A stretch of DNA of 64,000 nucleotides, taken from positions 26,414-90,413 of the forward strand of contig JACIWU010000002.1 in NCBI GenBank assembly GCA_014360805.1, in the 5' to 3' direction. The stretch comes from Chloroflexota bacterium. Lineage in GTDB: Bacteria > Chloroflexota > Anaerolineae > DTLA01. The translations under genes were made by a program, and so were the position numbers. Of the stretch, positions 24,154 to 32,569 are shown piece after piece; position 1 is the first letter of the stretch; each line of letters opens with the position of its first letter. The notes beneath the pieces are model-generated. The model did not search any database and was not told the DNA's origin. It saw nothing but the letters and a program-made list of their open reading frames with translations.

Positions 24154-24900
24154 CTACTGCATGATGAGTCCGCCGTCCACGCTGAGCACCTGGCCGGTGA
24201 TGAAGTCGGCGTCGGGCGAGACAAGGAACGCGACGGCGGCGGCGATGTCTTCGGGTGTCGCGGCGCGCCGCAGGGGCGTGAAGTCAATCCAGTTCTGCAC
24301 CATCTCCTGCGGAAGCGACGCGGTCAGGTCCGTGGGGACGTAGCCCGGCGCGACGGCGTTGACCGTGATGTTGCGCGGGCCGACCTCCTTGGCCAGCGAC
24401 TTGGTGAGGCCGAGGAGTCCGGCCTTGGCGGCGGCGTAGTTCACCTGGCCCGCCTGGCCCGCAAGGCCCGCAACGGATGTGATGTTCACGATGCGGCCGT
24501 AGCGTTGGCGCATCATCGGGCGGATGACGGCGCGGCAACAGTTGAACGCCCCTTTGAGGCATGTGTTCACGACGATGTCCCAGTCCTCTTCGGTCATGGA
24601 GGCCAGGAGCGTGTCGCGCGTGGTGCCGGCGTTGTTCACGAGGATGTCCACGCGCCCAAACGCGCCAACGGTCTCGGCGATGAGTCGCTCGGCCTCGGCG
24701 AAGGCGCTCACATCGGCCTGGATGGCTTTGGCGCGCCCGCCGCGACGTTCTATCTCCGCGACGACCTCGGCCGCCTCTGCCGAGGCGCTGCGATAGTTGA
24801 CGACGACCGTCGCGCCCGATGCCGCCAGGCGCAACGCAATGGCCCGGCCTATCCCGCGCGAAGCGCCGGTTACCACGGCCACCTTCCCGTCCAGAATCAT
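24154..24900 (-). CDS. fabG: 3-oxoacyl-ACP reductase
   Basis: NADPH-dependent short-chain dehydrogenase, 248 residues. Cofactor motif VTGASRGIGRAIAL, NNAGTTRD, catalytic Ser in NITSVAGLAGQ and YAAAK. The C-terminal DFITGQVLSVDGG is typical. ATG 24900 (MILDGKVAVVTG) follows GGGAGG at about 10 bases. Sits between fabD and fabF in the run. Confidence 0.96.
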   Translation of the reverse strand: MILDGKVAVVTGASRGIGRAIALRLAASGATVVVNYRSASAEAAEVVAEIERRGGRAKAIQADVSAFAEAERLIAETVGAFGRVDILVNNAGTTRDTLLASMTEEDWDIVVNTCLKGAFNCCRAVIRPMMRQRYGRIVNITSVAGLAGQAGQVNYAAAKAGLLGLTKSLAKEVGPRNITVNAVAPGYVPTDLTASLPQEMVQNWIDFTPLRRAATPEDIAAAVAFLVSPDADFITGQVLSVDGGLIMQ

Positions 24901-25041
24901 CTCTGATACCTCCCGTAAGTGCATGTGGGCATTGCATCCGCGATTCACACGAATTCGCGGCCACTCTCTTGCTGCGCGAAGCCCTGCGGGCCAGGTCCTG
25001 CGGCGCGGGGCCTCACGCCCGATGTCGCCCCGCGCTGCCCC

Positions 25042-26007
25042 CTACCGGCTAGACTGCGCGAAGGCGATCACGGCGTCGGGGTCGCCGATGGCGACGGCGT
25101 AGGTCGCACCGGCGATTCGGCTCACGAGGCCCGTGAGCACGCTCCCCGGCCCGATTTCCACGAAGTGGCTCGCTCCACGACGGGCCAATTCGCGTATGGA
25201 CTGGGTCCACCGCACGGGCGCGGTCAACTGCTCCACCAACTCACGCCTGACCTCATCGGGGTCTTGGAGCGGGCGGGCGTCCACGTTACCCACGATGGGT
25301 GCGGCGGGTCGGCGCAGGGCCACCGCATGGACCGCGCGGCGGAAACCTTCGGCGGCGTGCGCCATGAGCCTGGAGTGGGCCGCGATGGATACGGCGAGGC
25401 GAATGACGCGACGCGCGCCGGCCTGCTTGGCGAGTTCCTCCGCGCGCCCCAGCGCATGAACGTCGCCCGATAGCACGATTTGGCCTGGAGCGTTGTCGTT
25501 GGCGATCTGGATGACCCGCCCGCTCTCGGACACCTGTCGGCAGATCGCGTCAAGGACGTCGGCGTCCAGCCCGATGACCGCCAACATGCCGCCGGGGTTG
25601 GTCTTGCCTGCCTCGGCCATGAGTTGGCCGCGCAGCCGCACCAGGTGTAGCCCGTCGGCGAAGGACAGCGCGCCCGAAGCCACCAGCGCCGAGTACTCGC
25701 CCAGGCTATGGCCCACGTAGTAGTCCGGCTTTATCGCGCGGCCTGCCGCCTCTTCCACCGCGCGCAGCGCCGCGATGCTCGTGGCCAGAATCGCCGGTTG
25801 GGCGTTGGCGGTGTCGGTGAGGGTTTCGGCCGGTCCTTCAAAGCACAGCGTGCTCAGGCGAAAGCCGAGGGTGTCGTCGGCTTCCTCAAACGTCCTGCGG
25901 GCGCTGGCGAATCGTTCGGCAAGCGCCTTTCCCATGCCCACGTGCTGGGAGCCTTGCCCCGGGAACTGGAAGACCAGGCGGGGCGCGCCCTGTGCGTCGG
26001 ATTCCAC
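25042..26007 (-). CDS. fabD: Malonyl-CoA:ACP transacylase
   Basis: Loads malonate onto ACP. 321 residues; oxyanion motif FPGQGSQHVGMG at the start, nucleophile Ser in GHSLGEYSALVA, the malonyl-selective Arg in RLRGQLMAEA, and the His region at AHSRLM. The start codon is GTG at 26007 with GGAGG nine bases upstream. It follows fabK by 20 bases. Confidence 0.96.
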   Translation of the reverse strand: MESDAQGAPRLVFQFPGQGSQHVGMGKALAERFASARRTFEEADDTLGFRLSTLCFEGPAETLTDTANAQPAILATSIAALRAVEEAAGRAIKPDYYVGHSLGEYSALVASGALSFADGLHLVRLRGQLMAEAGKTNPGGMLAVIGLDADVLDAICRQVSESGRVIQIANDNAPGQIVLSGDVHALGRAEELAKQAGARRVIRLAVSIAAHSRLMAHAAEGFRRAVHAVALRRPAAPIVGNVDARPLQDPDEVRRELVEQLTAPVRWTQSIRELARRGASHFVEIGPGSVLTGLVSRIAGATYAVAIGDPDAVIAFAQSSR

Positions 26008-26027
26008 GTCGTCAACCTCCGCAAGAA

Positions 26028-26975
26028 TCAGGCCGCGGCCCAGGCGTTCAGCCGTTGCAGGTGCGCCTCGGCCTCGGCCATGATGCGCTCCAAGAGAACC
26101 CGCACCGGCACGATGTCGTGAACCAGGCCCGCAATCTGGCCAGCCATGACGGAACCGTTGATCACATCGCCTTCCCTGGCGGCCAGCCGGAGTTTTCCGG
26201 TACCGAACTCAATGACCTCGGCCTCGGTCGCGCCCGTCTTTTCCATCTCGGCGAAGCGCGTGGTCATCTGATTGCGGATGGCGCGCACCGGATGGCCGAG
26301 GGAGTGGCCGGTGGTTACGGTGGCGCGGTCGTTGGCGCGCAGGATGCGCTCCTTGTAGTTGGGGTGCACCCTGCACTCCTCGGTGCAGATGAAGCGGGTG
26401 CCCATCTGGATGCCCACGGCGCCCAACGCCAAGGCAGCCAGAAGCCCGCGCCCATCGGCGAACCCGCCCGCGGCGATGACGGGGATGTCCACGGCGTCCA
26501 CAACTTGGGGCACCAGGGGCAGCGTAGCCACGTCGCCGATGTGCCCGCCCGATTCCATCCCCTCCGCCACGACCGCATCCACGCCGTCGCGCGCCAGGCG
26601 CACCGCCAGGGCCACCGAACCGACGACGGGGATGACCTTGATGCCCGCGGCTTTCAGGCGCGGCACGATGGCCGAAGGGCTGCCCGCGCCCGTCATGACC
26701 ACGGGCACGCCTTCGTCTATACAGATTTGCACGATGTCGTTGACGAACGGCGAGAACAGGGGGATGTTGACGCCGAAGGGGTTGCGCGTGAGTGCCTTCG
26801 TCTTGCGCACCTCATCGCGGACGTAGTCGGGGGGAGCGTTGCCGCCGCCCAGCACGCCCAGGCCGCCCGCCTCCGAGACGGCGGCCACCAGTTCGGCAGT
26901 GGCCACCCAGGCCATGCCTCCCTGGATGATGGGATATCGGATTCCCAGCAGATCGCACAACACGGTTCGTATCAC
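26028..26975 (-). CDS. fabK: Enoyl-ACP reductase II (FMN-dependent FabK / nitronate monooxygenase family)
   Basis: 315-residue FMN TIM-barrel protein of the FabK/NMO family. Motifs YPIIQGGMAWVATAELVAAV, VPVVMTGAG, VVAEGMESGGHIG and VIAAGGFADGRG with phosphate-binding GAVGIQMGTRF. Context between accB and fabD argues for the enoyl reductase FabK, replacing FabI. GTG start at 26975 with GGGGAGG upstream. A nitronate monooxygenase cannot be excluded by sequence alone. Confidence 0.9.
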   Translation of the reverse strand: MIRTVLCDLLGIRYPIIQGGMAWVATAELVAAVSEAGGLGVLGGGNAPPDYVRDEVRKTKALTRNPFGVNIPLFSPFVNDIVQICIDEGVPVVMTGAGSPSAIVPRLKAAGIKVIPVVGSVALAVRLARDGVDAVVAEGMESGGHIGDVATLPLVPQVVDAVDIPVIAAGGFADGRGLLAALALGAVGIQMGTRFICTEECRVHPNYKERILRANDRATVTTGHSLGHPVRAIRNQMTTRFAEMEKTGATEAEVIEFGTGKLRLAAREGDVINGSVMAGQIAGLVHDIVPVRVLLERIMAEAEAHLQRLNAWAAA

Positions 26976-27012
26976 GTTTACCTCCCCAACGGATGTGGCC
27001 TTGTCGTTTACC

Positions 27013-27570
27013 TCACGCGATGGTCAGAAGCGCGTCGCCCTCGCGGACGACAGCGCCCGCCTGCACGTGGATGCCGCGCACGCTGCCCGCACGCGGCGCG
27101 CGAATCTCATTTTCCATTTTCATGGACTCCAGGATGGCGACGAGTTGGTTCTCCGCTACAGTCTCCCCCTCGCCTACGCACACTTCCGCCACCAGGCCGC
27201 ACAGGGGAGCGCGCACGACGACCTCGCCCTCAGCCGTCGCGCTTTGGCGTCGGCTGGGGTGGAGCGCCTCGTCGTGCACCTGGATGCGGTGCACCTTGCC
27301 TCGCACCAGCGCGTAGTACGTCCCGCCGCGCTCGTCCACCAGCACCTCGTAGGAGGCGTCGTTGACCAGCAGCGAGTACAGCGATAGCCCTTGAATCTCC
27401 GACACGTCCAGGCGGAACGTGCGGCCCTCCATCGCCAGCGTGCCGTCGGGCAGCAGCGTAACGGTGAGCGGCGTCCCGTCCACCTCCACGCGATAGGTTA
27501 TCGGCCTACTGCCATCCAGCGTCCGAGCACTTTCCAATTGGAGTCTCCATTTCGGGTCGGTTGGGCGCAT
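27013..27570 (-). CDS. accB: Biotin carboxyl carrier protein of acyl-CoA carboxylase
   Basis: 185 residues. The C-terminal biotinyl domain (about 115-185) carries the biotinylation site AILESMKMENEIRAP (Lys of MKM). The N-terminal 110 residues are beta-rich and resemble the BT/linker part of propionyl-CoA carboxylase-type alpha chains, so accC plus accB here look like a split alpha subunit. The ATG at 27570 lies 73 bases inside accC; a later GTG at 27489 would avoid the overlap but lacks an RBS. The carboxyltransferase genes are outside the window. Confidence 0.93.
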   Translation of the reverse strand: MRPTDPKWRLQLESARTLDGSRPITYRVEVDGTPLTVTLLPDGTLAMEGRTFRLDVSEIQGLSLYSLLVNDASYEVLVDERGGTYYALVRGKVHRIQVHDEALHPSRRQSATAEGEVVVRAPLCGLVAEVCVGEGETVAENQLVAILESMKMENEIRAPRAGSVRGIHVQAGAVVREGDALLTIA

Positions 27571-29006
27571 GTCTGCACCTGGGAGGGGCGCAGCGCCCTG
27601 GCCCGATGGTGTAGCAGCGCGGCAAGGACTGCGGCCGCGCGCAGGTCGTCCAGCGAGGCGGCGCGCTCCGCGTAGGCTGCCTGCTCCAGGAAACTAGTGT
27701 CCACATATCCGCCCTGGAATCGCGGGTCGTCCAGGATTTCCTGGTGCAGGGGGATGTTGGTGCGTATGCCCATGATGCGGTACTCGTCCAGCGCGCGCCT
27801 CATGCGCACCAGCGCCTCGCCACGGGTCTCGCCCCATGCGATGACTTTGGCGATGAGGGAATCGTAGTAGGGCGTGATCTCCAGCCCTTCGTGGATGCCG
27901 CTTTCCACGCGGATTCCTGGCCCCGAAGGCTCGCGCATGTACGAGATTTTCCCAACGGATGGGCGGAAGTCGTCAAAGGGGTTTTCGGCCAGGATGCGGC
28001 ATTCTATGGCCCAGCCCCGGAGTCGCACATCTTCCTGGGCCAGGCGCAGCCGCCGACCGGCTGTGATGCGGAGTTGCTCCTTGACGATGTCCACGCCGGT
28101 AACCATTTCCGTGGTCGGGTGTTCTACTTGCAAGCGGGGATTGATCTCAAGGAAGTAGAAGTTCTGCTGGTCATCCAGCAGGAACTCCACGGTACCGGCA
28201 TTGACATAATCTGCGGCGCGCGCGGCGGCGACGGCGGCTTCGCCCATGCGGCGGCGCAAATCCGGCGTGAGGGCGCGCGAAGGCGCTTCCTCCAGCACTT
28301 TCTGATGATGCCTCTGGACGGAGCCTTCGCGCTCGCCCAGATGAATCACGTTGCCGTGCTGGTCGGCCAGGATCTGGAACTCAATGTGGCGGACGCCCTC
28401 CAGGACGCGCTCCAGGAAGACCGAGTCGTCGCCGAAGGCGGCCTTGGCCTCGCGGCGGGCCAGCGCCAGGGCCTCGGGGAATTCGTCCGGCCCGGCAACG
28501 AGTCGGATGCCCTTGCCGCCACCGCCGGCGGCGGCCTTGATCATCAGGGGGTAGCCCACCGCCTGGGCGGCCTGGGCCGGGTCGCCATCGGGCACGTCCC
28601 ACTCGGAGCCGTGGATGACGGGCAGCCCCGCCTGGCGCATGGCGCGTCGGGCCAGAATCTTGTTGCCGGACAGGCGCAACGTCTGGGGCGATGGCCCCAC
28701 GAACACCAAGCCGGCGTCCAGGCAGGCCTGCGCGAATTCGGGATTCTCGGCCAGGAAGCCGTAGCCGGGGTGCACCGCGTCGGCGCCAGAGCGCCTGGCG
28801 ATGTCCAGGATGCGCTCCATATTGAGATAACTGTCGCGGGCGGGCGCGGGGCCCACGCAGTACGCCTCGTCGGCGTAGCGCACGTGCAGGGACGCCCGAT
28901 CCACCTCCGAGTAGATGGCGACGGTGCGTATCCCTAACTCGCGACAGGTGCGAATGATACGAACGGCGACTTCGCCGCGATTGGCGATGAGGACCTTTTT
29001 CAGCAT
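27498..29006 (-). CDS. accC: Biotin carboxylase
   Basis: ATP-dependent carboxylation of biotin on AccB, first step of malonyl-CoA (or methylmalonyl-CoA) synthesis. 502 residues; ATP-grasp motifs KKVLIANRGEVAVRIIRTC, AAGGGGKGIRLV, REGSVQRHHQKVLEEAPS, FYFLEINPRLQVEHPTTEMV. A C-terminal tail of about 50 residues exceeds the standard 450-residue enzyme and overlaps accB. First gene of the fab run, divergent from the MaoC-like gene (70 bases). Confidence 0.97.
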   Translation of the reverse strand: MLKKVLIANRGEVAVRIIRTCRELGIRTVAIYSEVDRASLHVRYADEAYCVGPAPARDSYLNMERILDIARRSGADAVHPGYGFLAENPEFAQACLDAGLVFVGPSPQTLRLSGNKILARRAMRQAGLPVIHGSEWDVPDGDPAQAAQAVGYPLMIKAAAGGGGKGIRLVAGPDEFPEALALARREAKAAFGDDSVFLERVLEGVRHIEFQILADQHGNVIHLGEREGSVQRHHQKVLEEAPSRALTPDLRRRMGEAAVAAARAADYVNAGTVEFLLDDQQNFYFLEINPRLQVEHPTTEMVTGVDIVKEQLRITAGRRLRLAQEDVRLRGWAIECRILAENPFDDFRPSVGKISYMREPSGPGIRVESGIHEGLEITPYYDSLIAKVIAWGETRGEALVRMRRALDEYRIMGIRTNIPLHQEILDDPRFQGGYVDTSFLEQAAYAERAASLDDLRAAAVLAALLHHRARALRPSQVQTCAQPTRNGDSNWKVLGRWMAVGR

Positions 29007-29076
29007 GGGATGGCTTCCTGAGGGTCTTTACAACGCAAACACTACAGGACCGAATTGGTTGCGCGGGAGGTGAACG

Positions 29077-29541
29077 ATGGCGCAGGGCATGGCACAAACC
29101 ATGATGTTTGAGGATTTTGTCGTCGGGCAGGAGTGGACGACGTCGGGCCGGACGGTAACGGAGGCCGACATCGTGGGGTTTGCGGGCCTTTCGGGGGATT
29201 TCAACGCGCTGCACGTGGACAGCGAATACGCCCGCAGCACGCCCTTCGGGGAACGCATTGCCCACGGGCTCTTGGGCCTGGCGATGGCCACGGGGCTGGC
29301 CTCGCGGGCCGGTTTCATGGAAGGCTCGGTGGAGGCGTTCCTTTCGCTGGAATGGAAATTCCGCGCGCCCATCCGCATCGGCGATACCATCCGCGCCGCG
29401 CTGCGGGTGGCGGGGACGCGGCCCATGGGCGACACCGGCGGCTTGGTGATATTGGACGTGGCGGTGCTGAACCAGCGCAACGAGACGGTGCAGCGTGGGC
29501 AGTGGACGGTGCTGGTGAAGCGCCGGCCGCTGCAGGGGTAG
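29077..29541 (+). CDS. MaoC-like (R)-specific enoyl hydratase/dehydratase
   Basis: 154-residue single hot-dog domain. Hydratase-2 motif: FAGLSGDFNALHVDSEYA...GERIAHGLLGLAMATGL, giving the catalytic Asp and His. RBS GGGAGG before ATG. It is transcribed away from the fatty-acid genes from a shared 70-base spacer. Since no fabZ is seen in that run, it may supply the (3R)-hydroxyacyl dehydratase step; that is inference, as MaoC proteins also serve beta-oxidation and PHA synthesis. Confidence 0.88.
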   Translation: MAQGMAQTMMFEDFVVGQEWTTSGRTVTEADIVGFAGLSGDFNALHVDSEYARSTPFGERIAHGLLGLAMATGLASRAGFMEGSVEAFLSLEWKFRAPIRIGDTIRAALRVAGTRPMGDTGGLVILDVAVLNQRNETVQRGQWTVLVKRRPLQG

Positions 29542-29918
29542 GGGCTGCGGGCGGAGCAACCCCGCGCTTGCAAGGGGCTGGCTTCGGGGTATCGCTCCCC
29601 GCAATGAGGGGGCCAGTACGCTTGGGGACCCAGCCCGTTGCCAGGGCGCAGTTCAATTCTGGCGCGCGGTGGCCGGGCATCGTTGGGTTTGCCGATCAGG
29701 GTCCACCTCACCCATCTCACCCAGTCCTCGCCTACCTTGACTTCAATACGGTGGGGGCGTACAGCAAGACGAGGGTTCACCTCACCCGTCTCTACCCCAA
29801 CACTCCCCTATTCTTGACTTCACCACGGTGGGGGCCGTGCGGGAGGAACAGCCACCTCTCCCATCCCCCTGGAGGGGTTAGGTGAGGTCAGCGCCAACGA
29901 TTTCCGTGCGATTCCTAC
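29542..29918. other. Gene-poor spacer with diverged ~74-bp tandem repeats
   Basis: No credible gene. Two diverged tandem units start with GG(T)CCACCTCACCC at 29700 and 29774. Each contains TTGACTTCA...ACGGTGGGGGC (29737 and 29813), and a partial third unit follows from about 29849. The rest has no recognisable structure. Confidence 0.6.
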
Positions 29919-29947
29919 TTGACAAACGACGGTCTTTGTGCTATACT
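29919..29947 (+). promoter_or_regulatory. Strong promoter for the iclR-moaD-liv unit
   Basis: Perfect TTGACA (29919-29924), 17-base spacer, TATACT (29942-29947). It is one of the best consensus promoters in the window and lies directly upstream of the IclR gene. Confidence 0.8.
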
Positions 29948-29963
29948 ATTCTGTGAAACCGAG

Positions 29964-29978
29964 TTGCACGCTGTGCAA
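29964..29978 (+). promoter_or_regulatory. Putative IclR operator
   Basis: Perfect inverted repeat TTGCAC-GCT-GTGCAA located about 10-25 bases past the predicted transcription start. That position suits autorepression by the IclR-family product encoded next. Confidence 0.5.
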
Positions 29979-30013
29979 TCACCGCGCCATCCTGTCCAAT
30001 GGGGGAGGGTGCC

Positions 30014-30841
30014 TTGAGCAAGCCTATTCGTGCCGTCGACCGAGCATTGGATGTGATGTTGTGCTTCTCGCGGGAAGAGCCTGAACTGACCCTCACCGAG
30101 ATTGCCGAGCGCGTGGAGTTGCACAAGAGTACCGTGCACCGCGTCCTCGCCACGCTGGAGAATAAGCGTTTCGTGCAGCACGATGAGGCGACAGGCAAGT
30201 ATCGTCTTGGGCTGCGCGTTCTGGAACTGGCCATGCTGGCGCTGGAGACCACCGACATCCGGCGACACGCGTGGCCTTTTTTGCGGCGTCTGAGCGAGGA
30301 GTGCCGCGAGACGGTGGATCTGGGCGTGTTGGACGGGACGGACATCGTCTATCTGGAAGTTATTGAAAGCCCCCAGCGGGTGAAACTGGCCGCGGCGCCC
30401 GGGCAGCGGCTTCCCGCCTGCTGCACCTCGTCGGGCAAGGCGATCTTGGCCTATCTGCCCGAGGCCCAGGTCAGGCAGATCATGATTCAGGGGCTTCGCC
30501 GCTACACCGAGCACACCATCGTCTCCCCTGACGATTTCCTCGCCGACTTGCGAGCCACCCGCGAGCGCGGCTTTGCCATCGCCCAATCGGAATACGAGGA
30601 CGGCATCAACGCCGTGGCCGCGCCGATTCTGGATCCGCGGCAGAGGCCCATCGCGGTGATCGCGGTCGCGGGGCCAGCCTTCCGCCTGCCGATGGAGCGG
30701 ATGTTGGAGTTGGGGCCGGTGGTGCGCCAGCATGCCGACGAGATCGCGCGCGAGATCGGGCTGGCCGCCGCGCTGATTCCCGATTACAGCCACACCGAAA
30801 CGCTCTACAAGGTGCGGCAGATTCGGCCCGAAGGGGCGTAG
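30014..30841 (+). CDS. IclR-family transcriptional regulator
   Basis: 275 residues: N-terminal winged helix-turn-helix (LTEIAERVELHKSTVHRVLATLENKRFV, given here in two parts: LTEIAERVELHKSTVHR and VLATLENKRFV) and a C-terminal ligand-binding IclR domain (about 80-250) with LPACCTSSGKAILAYLPE. TTG at 30014 is preferred because GGGGGAGGG sits 5 bases before it; an ATG at 29999 overlaps that RBS. The palindrome at 29964 suggests autoregulation, and the gene is first in a unit with an ABC importer and a dehydrogenase, so it probably senses that substrate. Confidence 0.92.
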   Translation: MSKPIRAVDRALDVMLCFSREEPELTLTEIAERVELHKSTVHRVLATLENKRFVQHDEATGKYRLGLRVLELAMLALETTDIRRHAWPFLRRLSEECRETVDLGVLDGTDIVYLEVIESPQRVKLAAAPGQRLPACCTSSGKAILAYLPEAQVRQIMIQGLRRYTEHTIVSPDDFLADLRATRERGFAIAQSEYEDGINAVAAPILDPRQRPIAVIAVAGPAFRLPMERMLELGPVVRQHADEIAREIGLAAALIPDYSHTETLYKVRQIRPEGA

Positions 30842-30850
30842 GGTGGGAGT

Positions 30851-31090
30851 ATGGGGGGCGGCACGTTCTCGTTTGAAGTGGAGGTGTTCGGGGCACTGCT
30901 GCCCCCGGGACAGCGGCGGCAACATCTGGACGCCGATGGCCCACTCACGGTGCGGGATGTCGTCCTGCGCCTGGGTCTGGATCCCGACGACATTGGGCTG
31001 GCGACGGTCAATGGCGTGCAGGTGCCGCTGGAGCGCGAGGTGCCCCCGGCGAGCCGCGTGTGCCTTTTCCCGCCGATGTTCGGCGGGTAG
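30851..31090 (+). CDS. MoaD/ThiS-like small sulfur-carrier protein
   Basis: 79 residues with a beta-grasp profile: VRDVVLRLGLDPDDIGLATV, NGVQVPLEREVPPASRVCLF and the C-terminal Gly-Gly (PPMFGG) that is adenylated and thiocarboxylated in this family. GGTGGGAG upstream of ATG 30851 serves as RBS. It lies 9 bases after iclR and before the importer, away from other cofactor genes (mogA is at 13.3 kb). It may serve molybdo- or tungstopterin synthesis, thiamine, or a dedicated pathway; context does not decide. Confidence 0.82.
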   Translation: MGGGTFSFEVEVFGALLPPGQRRQHLDADGPLTVRDVVLRLGLDPDDIGLATVNGVQVPLEREVPPASRVCLFPPMFGG

Positions 31091-31264
31091 CAAAATTGGC
31101 GGTTGGGTCTTGTTGCGACGCCTGGCGTGCTGAGATGTCACGCAAGACTGTGGGCTACGGTTGGAACTGTGGGGAAGGGAGGTGGTAGAGCAGAGGCCTA
31201 TCCATATCCCATCGGTACGTCTGTCGGTTTCACAAATTTCCGAAAATGTTAGGAGGAAGAGCAG

Positions 31265-32482
31265 ATGACCCGGCGAAGCATGTTTGTGATGATCACCCTG
31301 TTGACCATCGTTGCCGTGATGCTGGGCGCGTGCGGCCAGGCCACGCCGACGAAGGCGCCCGCGCAGCCCACGGCTGCCCCTGCCCAGCCCACGGCGGCAC
31401 CCGCGCAGCCCACGGCGGCACCCACGACGCCGCCCGAGCCCATCAAGATCGGCTGGATTGCCCCCAAGACGGGCACCAATGCCATCCTGGGCGAGTGGGA
31501 CGAGCGCGGCATCCTGCTGGCCTTTGAGGCCAAGAACGCGGCCGGCGGCATCCACGGTCGGATGCTCCAGTTGATCCAGGAAGACGACGAGGCTGACCCG
31601 ACCAAGGCTGTCGCCCTGGCGCAGAAACTCATCACCCAAGACAAGGTGGTGGCCGCGTTCGCGTGCACCAACAGCACGACGACGTTGGCGGTTGTGCCCG
31701 TGTTCATGGAGTACAAGGTCCCGCATCTGACCGCCGCCCTCAATGCCACCATTACCCAGAAGGGCAGCAGGTATGTATTCCGCGACTGCCCGGCGGGGCC
31801 TGCGTATGAGAAGAGCATCGTGGACTTCATGGTGGGCAAGGGGTTCAAGAAGTTCGCGATCATCTCCGACACGTCGGCCTATGGCAAGGGCGAGGCCGAG
31901 TACCAGACCAATGCCCTGAAGGCGCACGGCCTGGAGCCTCTGGCCGTTGAATGGTACGGCATTGAGGACAAGGACTTCACGGGCCAGTTGACGAAAATTC
32001 TCCAGACCAACCCGGAGGTCATCCTGTTCGGCGGCTCCGAGGTGGCTTCGGGCCTCATCGCCAAGCAGGCGCGGCAGTTGGGGTTCACCGGCCAGTTTGC
32101 GGGCGGCGCGGCCATCGGCACGACCAAGTTCGTTGAAGTCGCCGGCGACGCGGCGGAAGGCACTTACTACTCCAACCCGTACATCACCAATGACCTCAAC
32201 GATCTGACGCGCGATTTTGCGGCCCGCTACAAGGCGCGCTGGGGTGATGAACCCGAGAGCCACGGCGCCAAGGCCTACGACGGCGCTACGGTGCTCATCA
32301 TGGCTCTGGAGAATGCGTACCCCGACATCACGCCCGAGCGCATCACCGAGGAACTGCACAAGATCTGCGGCGTTCAGGGCCTCCAGGGCACGATCTGCTA
32401 CGATGAGAACGGCGAGGGCCTGCACGAGGTGGGCATTGGCGTCGTCAAAGACGGCAAACTGACCCCCGTATCCGTCCAGTAG
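31265..32482 (+). CDS. livK: Branched-chain amino acid-type ABC substrate-binding lipoprotein
   Basis: 405-residue periplasmic-binding-fold type I receptor (LivK/Peripla_BP_6). Signal peptide with lipobox LGAC, then a repeated APAQPTA linker, then KIGWIAPKTGTNAILGEWDE and GIHGRMLQLIQEDDEADPTKA typical of the family. RBS AGGAGGAAG before ATG. It anchors a complete LivKHMGF set. The real ligand may be an amino acid, amide, urea or organic acid; the Ldh2 gene at the end hints at a hydroxy acid. Confidence 0.93.
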   Translation: MTRRSMFVMITLLTIVAVMLGACGQATPTKAPAQPTAAPAQPTAAPAQPTAAPTTPPEPIKIGWIAPKTGTNAILGEWDERGILLAFEAKNAAGGIHGRMLQLIQEDDEADPTKAVALAQKLITQDKVVAAFACTNSTTTLAVVPVFMEYKVPHLTAALNATITQKGSRYVFRDCPAGPAYEKSIVDFMVGKGFKKFAIISDTSAYGKGEAEYQTNALKAHGLEPLAVEWYGIEDKDFTGQLTKILQTNPEVILFGGSEVASGLIAKQARQLGFTGQFAGGAAIGTTKFVEVAGDAAEGTYYSNPYITNDLNDLTRDFAARYKARWGDEPESHGAKAYDGATVLIMALENAYPDITPERITEELHKICGVQGLQGTICYDENGEGLHEVGIGVVKDGKLTPVSVQ

Positions 32483-32569
32483 AACTGCAGCAAGAGGGAG
32501 GCTGTGCAAGCGACCTCCCTCTTGCCTTCTCTCGGTTGGGGCGTCCAGACCGCTCTTGAAAGGAGGGGC

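Noticed and set aside
31091..31264. Separate promoter before livK
   Set aside because: No convincing -35/-10 pair with 16-18 base spacing; transcription from the iclR promoter is the simpler reading.
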